The translations under genes were made by a program, and so were the position numbers. The notes beneath the pieces were generated by a model. That model was given only the letters and a program-made list of their open reading frames with translations. It was not told the DNA's origin and searched no databases. 17,872 bases of DNA from Acidobacteriaceae bacterium UBA1795 (GTDB lineage: Bacteria; Acidobacteriota; Terriglobia; Terriglobales; Acidobacteriaceae): the NCBI GenBank assembly GCA_002314435.1, contig DCFV01000172.1, forward strand, positions 1 through 17,872, read 5' to 3'. Below are positions 12,004 to 17,872 of this stretch, piece after piece; the first letter of the stretch is position 1; each line of letters starts with the position of its first letter.

Positions 12004-14187
12004 ATGGAAACCCAGACACATCGCATCATCAACCGCACACAGGGCAGCCTGTTGAGCGAGGGCGTGCAGGAACTGGACGCCACGTTCGAACACCTGACCG
12101 TGCTGCGCGTGCTGATCGAGGGGCTGGCCGACAACCACGAAGCGGGGTTGTGGCTGACCCAGGTGAAGGGCATTCCGGCAGTGCCACGCATCTCCCCGTT
12201 TGACCTGATCTACGTGGACGAAAAGCAGCGTGTGGTGGAGGCTGTGGAGTTGCTTCCGGCCGGTCATCAGCCGCCCTTCGAAGAGCCCGCAGTGAGTGCG
12301 CTGGTGCTGCCGTTCCAGACCATTTCCGCCACGCAGACGCGGATTGGCGACCAACTTGTGATAGACGGCGCAGCGGCGAGCGAACCCGCAGAGCCCGAGC
12401 CACAGGCGGCCATTGCCGAATCTGTAGAGCCGGTGCCAGTTGTTGCTGCTTCCCCTCAGGCGATGCGTGCCGTGGAAGAGCCGCTGCCGGTGGCGGTTGT
12501 CGCCGCAGCTGAAGGTGTATTGGAAGCCAGGCCCGCGCCTGATGCTGAGCAGTCGGTGGAGCCTGAAGTAGTGGCAGAGACTCAACCAGTGGCTGAAGCC
12601 GAACTGGTCGCTGAGGCTGAGCCAGTCGCTGAAGCCAAGCCCGTGCCTGAGCCTCAACCAGTGGCTGAAGCTGAGGTGGTTGCTTCGCCTGAGTCGGTGT
12701 TACTTTCGCAGCCAGCCAAGCGCCCTGCCAAAGGTGGCGGGGGCAAGAAGAAGCGCAACAGCACACCGCGTGCACGGCAGGCGCGCCGGCTTGAGGCTAT
12801 TGCCGAAAGGAACTGGGAAGCCACAGAGGCAGAGCGCAGGGCGCGGACGGAATCTATGCTGGCGCAAGCGCCGGCGCCGGCCCCCCCATTTATGCTGCAG
12901 AGCGCGCCCGCGTTCGCGGCACTGGCTGCGACGCACCCGGCTCTGGCATCAAAACCTTTACCGCGTTCCATTCCGCTGCGCCCGGTGGCAGCTTCGATTC
13001 CGGCCAGCGCGCCGGCTGCTGCGGCTTCCGTGCGGATAGTTGAGGCGCCAGTCGAACTGGTGCAGCGGGGCAGGAACAGGAATCGACCGGACGAAAAGAC
13101 TGCGAGTGGGAGAGGAAACATCATGGCCGCTGTCAACCGATTTCTGCATTGGCTGAATCCGGAAGCCGTCGATAAAGAGCAGCGTAGCTCCATCCGGCGG
13201 CCGGCGCGGGAACTGGCCGCTTTTGGTGGGCCGGAAGGCGAGCCCAAAAAGCACGAGGTGGGTGACATCAGTTCCACCGGCGTGTACCTACGGACCGAAG
13301 ATCGCTGGGAACCGGGAACCAAGGTCGCGCTCACCTTGCAGCGCAACGGTCCCGAAGAACATCGCGAAGACAAGCGGGTGGAAGTCGAGGCCGATACGGT
13401 GCGCTGGGGCAAGGACGGCGTCGCGCTGGAGTTTGCCTTCCCCGAGGCCATGCGTCTTGATCTATGGGAGGCTGCTGCCAAGGGCGAAGCTTCGGAAACC
13501 GGGCCCGATTACATTGTTCACGAGATGCGGCTGGCGCGCGCGCTGGGCGTGTTTCGCAGCATCTGCCCTGAGGTCGAGGAAGAGGTTACGCGGATGCTCC
13601 GCAAGGAGTTCAGCAGTGCCCGGGTGGCGGGCGGAATCCGCATCGCGCTGATGGCCGAACGGCTGTTGCGGCCACGCGCAGAAGCCACCGGCCTGCGGGT
13701 CCCGGCGGGTCTGCTGCTGCACGTTCTTGAGATGGGGTCGTGGGCGGATGAGGAGTGGACTCAGGCCATGTGGGCAGGGTTGATGGCCTCGGCGTGCACC
13801 CGCGAAGGCGGCGATGAGTCGAACGCCCAGTTTGCGCAGATCCTGAGCCACATGGCGCCGGCGCACCTGCGGATTCTGGAAATGGCCTGCGGGAAAGCGA
13901 TGACCGCTGCGGAGGAGGGAACCCAGGCAGTGATCTGCACCATCGGCGAACTGACCAAGGGATTGGATCTGACCAACCTGACCAAGACACTGCGGACGGT
14001 GGCCGAACTGGGAGACCATGGCCTGATGGCAGAGGTCAGGCGCTCCCCCTCGGACCCGCTGGATACGGAGGCCAGGACTTCTGCAACCCGCCTGGGGCTG
14101 ATGATGTACGCGCGCTGCCACGGGCAACGGGGCGATGAAGAGGCGTTTGTAAAGGCGGCGCAGCTTCTGCCCAGCGCGAAGGCGTAG
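12004..14187 (+). CDS. Large PilZ-domain protein, putative cyclic-di-GMP effector
   Basis: The protein has 727 residues from ATG 12004; the upstream GTGGGG is a weak ribosome binding site. Residues 28-120 form a compact N-terminal domain (VLRVLIEGLADNHEAGLWL, then SPFDLIYVDEKQRVVEAVELL) resembling DUF192. Residues 124-235 are a low-complexity Ala/Glu/Pro/Val linker; 236-262 are strongly basic (KRPAKGGGGKKKR). Residues 396-480 are a PilZ domain with both c-di-GMP signatures intact: RxxxR at R398-R402 (RPAR) and D421-I-S-S-T-G426. The C-terminal part (505-640) is helical; DEEWTQAMWAGLMASA and AQILSHMAPAHLRILEMA resemble the DUF4393/Abi-alpha pattern. There is no signal peptide, so it is cytoplasmic. 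The PilZ call is firm; the flanking domain calls are inference. Confidence 0.88.
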   Translation: METQTHRIINRTQGSLLSEGVQELDATFEHLTVLRVLIEGLADNHEAGLWLTQVKGIPAVPRISPFDLIYVDEKQRVVEAVELLPAGHQPPFEEPAVSALVLPFQTISATQTRIGDQLVIDGAAASEPAEPEPQAAIAESVEPVPVVAASPQAMRAVEEPLPVAVVAAAEGVLEARPAPDAEQSVEPEVVAETQPVAEAELVAEAEPVAEAKPVPEPQPVAEAEVVASPESVLLSQPAKRPAKGGGGKKKRNSTPRARQARRLEAIAERNWEATEAERRARTESMLAQAPAPAPPFMLQSAPAFAALAATHPALASKPLPRSIPLRPVAASIPASAPAAAASVRIVEAPVELVQRGRNRNRPDEKTASGRGNIMAAVNRFLHWLNPEAVDKEQRSSIRRPARELAAFGGPEGEPKKHEVGDISSTGVYLRTEDRWEPGTKVALTLQRNGPEEHREDKRVEVEADTVRWGKDGVALEFAFPEAMRLDLWEAAAKGEASETGPDYIVHEMRLARALGVFRSICPEVEEEVTRMLRKEFSSARVAGGIRIALMAERLLRPRAEATGLRVPAGLLLHVLEMGSWADEEWTQAMWAGLMASACTREGGDESNAQFAQILSHMAPAHLRILEMACGKAMTAAEEGTQAVICTIGELTKGLDLTNLTKTLRTVAELGDHGLMAEVRRSPSDPLDTEARTSATRLGLMMYARCHGQRGDEEAFVKAAQLLPSAKA

Positions 14188-14240
14188 GGTTCTCCTATTC
14201 CGGGCGCGGAGCCGGGAAGATAGCCGTGCGTTGGCTGCCG

Positions 14241-14290
14241 CGTCTAATACAGTGGTAGAGCGCTGCCTTTCAATCGGCGGCGGCACGTAG
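14241..14290 (+). other. tRNA-like fragment upstream of the VWFA gene
   Basis: CAGTGGTAGAGCGC resembles a tRNA D-loop, and GCTGCCTTTCAATCGGC resembles an anticodon arm with a CTTTCAA loop as in tRNA-Glu(UUC). CACGTAGG could be the first half of a T-stem, but no TTCGAAT loop or 3' acceptor arm follows: the ATG of the next gene is 9 nt away. The anticodon stem has a C-T mismatch. It cannot be a working tRNA. It is either a relic or part of the leader of the VWFA gene, where GCTGCCG (14234-14240) could also pair with a downstream CGGCGGC. Confidence 0.3.
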
Positions 14291-14298
14291 GCACCACC

Positions 14299-15432
14299 AT
14301 GATGCGAATTCCAGGATTTCTGTGTATTGTTGCGGGGGTGGTTGCAGTTGCGCCGTGGATTGGCGTGGCGCAGCAAGCCGCCGAACCGCCTGCAGCGCCC
14401 GTTCTGCATCCTACGGCGCACGAAGTGCAGCTGCCCGTGACGGTGCGCGACAAGCACGGCGCGCTGGTGGCGAACCTGACCAAAGACGATGTGACTCTGG
14501 CTGAAGACGGCCGACCTCAGACAATTCGGAGCTTTTCGCGCGAGAGCGATCTGCCTTTCGCCGTGGGATTGCTGGTGGAGACGAGCCGCGGCCTGTCCAG
14601 TGTGATGGAGGCCGAGCGCAAGGCCGCGAACAAGTTCGTGGACCAGATGCTGGGCGCAAAGGGCGGCAAGGATCAGGCTTTTCTGATTCACTTCGACCGT
14701 GAGGTGGAACTGCTCCAGGACTTCACCACGGAGCCGGAGAAGCTGCACACCGAGATCGAAGAAATGGGGCCAACGTCGCGCTCGCAGGACGACCGCCTTG
14801 GGCCGGAGACGACTGGCGATGACCGCGAGCGGCCACGCGGCGGGCGCGCCACGGGTAAGCAGCTCTACGACGCGATCTATCTTGCGTCGGATGAGTTGAT
14901 GAAGCCCAAAGAGGGGCGCAAGGTGCTGGTCGTGTTCTCTGACGGCGTGGACCGCGGCAGCAAAGAGTCGATGAACGAGGCGCTAGATGCGGCCGATCAT
15001 GCCGGACTGAGCATCTACACCATCTACCTGAAGGGCGAGCAGGAGCACAGCGGCAGTGGATTTCCCAGCACCGGGCAGCACGGCGGCATGGGCGGAAGCT
15101 ATCCGGGTGGCGGTGGAGGAGGTTACCCCGGCGGGAGCGGAAAGCGTGGCGGGGGTGGATCGGCCGAGCCGAACGTAGACGGCAAGAAGATCATGGAGCA
15201 GATCGCCACGCGCACCGGCGGGCGGTTCTTCGAGGCCAAGAAGCGCGAGAACCTGGAAGAGATCTATGCGGATATTGGGGCAGAGCTGCGCGGACAGTAT
15301 CTGCTGACCTACACGCCCGACATGGTGGACCATGACGGCGGTTTCCATAAAGTGGCGGTGAAGACAAAAAAGGACGATCTGACCGTGTTGACGCGCGCAG
15401 GTTATTACGCGCCGGGCGGAGATGTGAAGTAG
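14299..15432 (+). CDS. VWFA-related domain exported protein
   Basis: The protein has 377 residues. Start is ATG 14299 (a second ATG follows at once); no clear Shine-Dalgarno. A signal peptide covers about 1-24 (core FLCIVAGVVAVAPWI, AQQ after). Residues 40-80 are a strand-rich segment (VQLPVTVRDKHGALV, then DDVTLAEDGRPQ) that precedes the von Willebrand A fold in the VWFA-related family common in Acidobacteriota. The MIDAS strand reads GLLVETSRG (90-98): the usual D is E94 and the DxSxS pattern is not kept. VVFSDGVDRG (211-220) supplies the later acidic site. A Gly-rich insert (251-289) lies before the last helix. It is probably periplasmic or surface-bound and a protein-interaction module. 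A terminator follows at 15456. Confidence 0.88.
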   Translation: MMRIPGFLCIVAGVVAVAPWIGVAQQAAEPPAAPVLHPTAHEVQLPVTVRDKHGALVANLTKDDVTLAEDGRPQTIRSFSRESDLPFAVGLLVETSRGLSSVMEAERKAANKFVDQMLGAKGGKDQAFLIHFDREVELLQDFTTEPEKLHTEIEEMGPTSRSQDDRLGPETTGDDRERPRGGRATGKQLYDAIYLASDELMKPKEGRKVLVVFSDGVDRGSKESMNEALDAADHAGLSIYTIYLKGEQEHSGSGFPSTGQHGGMGGSYPGGGGGGYPGGSGKRGGGGSAEPNVDGKKIMEQIATRTGGRFFEAKKRENLEEIYADIGAELRGQYLLTYTPDMVDHDGGFHKVAVKTKKDDLTVLTRAGYYAPGGDVK

Positions 15433-15455
15433 GAACAGCAGCTTTACTGCAGATG

Positions 15456-15490
15456 CAGCAAGGGCGCGGCCGATGGCCGCGCCCTTGCTG
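15456..15490. terminator. Hairpin between convergent VWFA gene and ppdK
   Basis: A perfect 16-bp stem pairs 15456-15471 (CAGCAAGGGCGCGGCC) with 15475-15490 around a 3-nt loop. It lies 23 nt after the VWFA stop and 17 nt after the end of ppdK on the other strand. T-tracts are minimal on both sides. The outer arms CAGCAAGG/CCTTGCTG are the same as in the hairpin at 4684. Confidence 0.75.
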
Positions 15491-15507
15491 TTGCACCGGT
15501 TGCCTGA

Positions 15508-17872
15508 TCAGCAGGTGCCTGTGTGCAGGTCTGGCCCCGTCTGTTTCTCCTGGAGTGCCGCCTGCGCAGCCGCCAGCCTTGCCGTCAACAACCGGAAGGG
15601 CGAGCAGGATACGTAGTTCAACCCGATCTTGTGGCAGAACTTGACGGACTCTGGATCGCCGCCGTGTTCGCCGCAGATGCCCACCTTGAGAGTGGGCCGG
15701 GTGTTGCGTCCCTTGGCCGTGGCCATCTTCACCAGCAAGCCCACGCCCGCCTGATCGAGGGTGGCGAAGGGATCCTGTTTGAAGATGCCGTTCTTGAGAT
15801 AGGCCGGCAGGAACTTGTTGATGTCGTCGCGCGAGATGCCGTACGTGGTCTGCGTCAGATCGTTGGTGCCGAAGCTGAAGAACTCAGCCTCTTCAGCGAT
15901 CTGGTCGGCGGTGAGGGCCGCGCGCGGCAGCTCGATCATGGTGCCCACCATGTAGTCGATCGTGGCGCCCTTCTCCTTGAAGACCTTGTCGGCAACACGG
16001 CGGATGATGTTGGCCTGATGGCGCATCTCATCGATGGAGCCGATAAGCGGAACCATGATCTCGAGGTGCGGTTCGCCGCCGTGGTTCTTTACATTGACCG
16101 CAGCCTCAAAGATGGCCCGGGCCTGCATCTCCGTAATCTCAGGGAACGTGATGCCGAGGCGGCATCCGCGCAGGCCGAGCATGGGGTTCATCTCATGCAG
16201 GTCCTGGACGCGCGCCAGCAGCGTGCGCAACTCCTTGAGCTTGGGCGAGCGAGGCTTCAGGTCTTCCAGGTGGGCGATCTCCACCAGAAGATCTTCACGC
16301 TGTGGCAGGAACTCGTGCAGCGGGGGATCGAGCAGGCGGATAGTGACCGGCAGCGATTCCATAGCCTTGAAGAGACCGATAAAATCGGAACGCTGCATGG
16401 GCAGCAGCTTCTTCAAGGCTTCGCGGCGGTCGGCTTCGTTGTCGGCCAGGATCATGGAGCGGACGTGCTCAATGCGGCCTTCCGCAAAGAACATGTGCTC
16501 AGTGCGGCAGAGGCCGATTCCTTCAGCTCCGAAGGCGCGGGCCTGCTTGGCGTCGCGAGGCACATCAGCGTTGGCGCGGATCTTGAGCCGGCGCAGCGGA
16601 TCAGCCCAGCCCATGAACTTGACCAGATCCGGATCGTCAGGACGCGCCGGGATGGTCTTCAGTTTGCCATCAATCACGCGGCCGGTTGTGCCGTCGAGCG
16701 AGATCCAGTCGCCGTGGCGATAGGTCTTGCCCTTCACGCGCAGCTCCTTGCGGGCTTCGTCCACCTGGCAGTCACCGGCGCCGGCCACGCAGCACTTACC
16801 CATGCCGCGGGTGACGACAGCAGCGTGCGAGGTCATGCCGCCGCGCGAGGTAAGAATGCCGGAGGCCACTTCCATGCCGCCGATATCCTCAGGTGTGGTT
16901 TCGCCGCGGACCAGGATGATGCTCTGCATGTGCCCGCTGGTGTGCTGTTTCACGGCTTCCTCAGCAGTGAAGACGATCTGGCCCACAGCCGCGCCGGGCG
17001 ATGCCGGCAGGCCGGTGGCGAGCACCTCGACCTTGGCGCCCTTTTCATCGAGGCGCGGGACGAGGAAGTCGTAGAGCTGGTTCGGCTCGACGCGGAAGAT
17101 AGCTTCCTCCTGCGTGATGAGTCCTTCGCGCACCATGTCGATGGCCACGCGCACTGCGGCCAGGCCGGTGCGCTTGCCATTGCGGGTCTGCAGCATATAG
17201 AGCTTGCCATCCTGAATGGTGAACTCGAAATCCTGCATATCGCGATAGTGCTTTTCCATCTTCCACGTGATGGCGCGGAGCTGGTCGTAGACCTTGGGCA
17301 TGGCTTTTTCGAGTTCGCTGATGGGCTGCGGAGTGCGGACGCCGGAGACCACGTCTTCACCCTGCGCGTTCATCAGGTACTCGCCGAAGAAGATGCGCTC
17401 GCCGGTAGCGGGATTGCGCGTGAAGCCGACGCCGGTGCCGGAGTTCTCGCCCAGGTTGCCGAACACCATGGCCTGCACGTTGACCGCTGTGCCCAGCCAG
17501 TCGTCGATGTGGTTGATGCGGCGATAGGTCTTGGCGCGCTCATTCTGCCAGCTGCGGAACACGGCATCACGGGCCTGCACCAACTGCTCCAGCGGGTTCT
17601 GCGGAAAGTCCTTGTGGGTTTCCTTCTTCACCAGCTTCTTGTACTCGGAGATGATTTCCTTCAGAGCGTCGGGGCCGAGCTCGTAGTCAAACTTGACGCG
17701 CTCGCGCTCCTTCACGCTGTCGAAGATGTGTTCGAACTTCTTCTTGGGAATGTCGAGGACCACGTCGCCGAACATCTGGATGAGGCGGCGATAGGAGTCA
17801 AACGCGAAACGCGGATTGTTGCTGCGCTTGGCGAGTGCTTCCACAGCCTGGTCGTTGAGGCCGAGGTTGAGG
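15508..17872 (-). CDS. ppdK: Pyruvate phosphate dikinase, 5' end beyond window
   Basis: It interconverts pyruvate, ATP and phosphate with phosphoenolpyruvate, AMP and pyrophosphate, linking glycolysis and gluconeogenesis. The frame is open to the right edge, giving 787 visible residues; comparison with ~870-residue enzymes suggests roughly 100 N-terminal residues are missing. Visible parts are the NLGLND start of the visible portion, the ATP-grasp segment with GENSGTGVGFTRNPATGE, and the phosphohistidine domain with GGMTSHAAVVTRGMGK. H340, counted from the GTG at 17844, is the swivelling histidine, preceded by the T338 and S339 regulatory positions. The C-terminal PEP/pyruvate barrel has GLCRTEHMFF, GTNDLTQTTYG and the catalytic cysteine loop GICGEHGGDP. 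It ends in LHTGTC. The GTG at 17844 is internal. Identification is firm. Confidence 0.96.
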   Translation of the reverse strand, partial: LNLGLNDQAVEALAKRSNNPRFAFDSYRRLIQMFGDVVLDIPKKKFEHIFDSVKERERVKFDYELGPDALKEIISEYKKLVKKETHKDFPQNPLEQLVQARDAVFRSWQNERAKTYRRINHIDDWLGTAVNVQAMVFGNLGENSGTGVGFTRNPATGERIFFGEYLMNAQGEDVVSGVRTPQPISELEKAMPKVYDQLRAITWKMEKHYRDMQDFEFTIQDGKLYMLQTRNGKRTGLAAVRVAIDMVREGLITQEEAIFRVEPNQLYDFLVPRLDEKGAKVEVLATGLPASPGAAVGQIVFTAEEAVKQHTSGHMQSIILVRGETTPEDIGGMEVASGILTSRGGMTSHAAVVTRGMGKCCVAGAGDCQVDEARKELRVKGKTYRHGDWISLDGTTGRVIDGKLKTIPARPDDPDLVKFMGWADPLRRLKIRANADVPRDAKQARAFGAEGIGLCRTEHMFFAEGRIEHVRSMILADNEADRREALKKLLPMQRSDFIGLFKAMESLPVTIRLLDPPLHEFLPQREDLLVEIAHLEDLKPRSPKLKELRTLLARVQDLHEMNPMLGLRGCRLGITFPEITEMQARAIFEAAVNVKNHGGEPHLEIMVPLIGSIDEMRHQANIIRRVADKVFKEKGATIDYMVGTMIELPRAALTADQIAEEAEFFSFGTNDLTQTTYGISRDDINKFLPAYLKNGIFKQDPFATLDQAGVGLLVKMATAKGRNTRPTLKVGICGEHGGDPESVKFCHKIGLNYVSCSPFRLLTARLAAAQAALQEKQTGPDLHTGTC

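Noticed and set aside
11671..12657. 328-residue minus-strand frame
   Set aside because: It is a shadow of the PilZ gene N-terminus and intergenic DNA; the composition is repetitive His/Leu/Arg.
13462..14748. 428-residue minus-strand frame across PilZ and VWFA genes
   Set aside because: It is antisense to two well-supported proteins; its length is explained by high GC and lack of stops.

Overview
The window looks like chromosomal DNA of an Acidobacteriota bacterium, probably class Terriglobia. The evidence is a GC-rich genome with Gram-negative outer-envelope proteins, a tandem DUF507 pair, a VWFA-related secreted protein, a YXWGXW-type protein, a large PilZ protein and a pseudokinase fused to a TonB C-terminal domain. 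This is family-level inference; no 16S rRNA gene is present to confirm it.

Layout. Positions 1-2093 are a minus-strand cluster, read right to left: thymidylate kinase (tmk), a NYN-domain putative nuclease, a 129-residue exported protein, and the first codons of secA, which runs off the left edge. The exported protein sits directly upstream of secA and ends in a PPP-containing tail, so it is a candidate SecM-like secretion monitor. This is the most interesting item in the window. Positions 2328-4722 hold two plus-strand envelope genes, an outer-membrane beta-barrel-like protein and a YXWGXW/Gln-rich exported protein, each followed by a clear intrinsic terminator. Positions 4731-7030 are minus strand: a small acidic protein coupled to recJ. 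Positions 7137-8681 are plus strand: a thioredoxin-like [2Fe-2S] ferredoxin, a small exported protein and two overlapping DUF507 genes.

Positions 8773-10120 hold tRNA-Glu(CUC), a frameshifted C-terminal piece of a tyrosine integrase, and a SAM-dependent methyltransferase. They are bounded by an imperfect ~44-bp direct repeat that starts at the tRNA 3' end, and look like the worn remains of a tRNA-targeting integrated element. Positions 10372-15490 are plus strand: a membrane-anchored pseudokinase-TonB fusion, a 727-residue PilZ protein with unusual flanking domains, and a VWFA-related secreted protein. The right edge, 15508-17872, is a minus-strand pyruvate phosphate dikinase gene cut at its 5' end.

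The core genes (tmk, secA, recJ, tRNA-Glu, ppdK) are ordinary housekeeping. The candidate novelties are the secA-upstream monitor, the pseudokinase-TonB fusion, the PilZ domain architecture and the tRNA-associated mini-island. No CRISPR array, complete insertion sequence or rRNA gene was seen.
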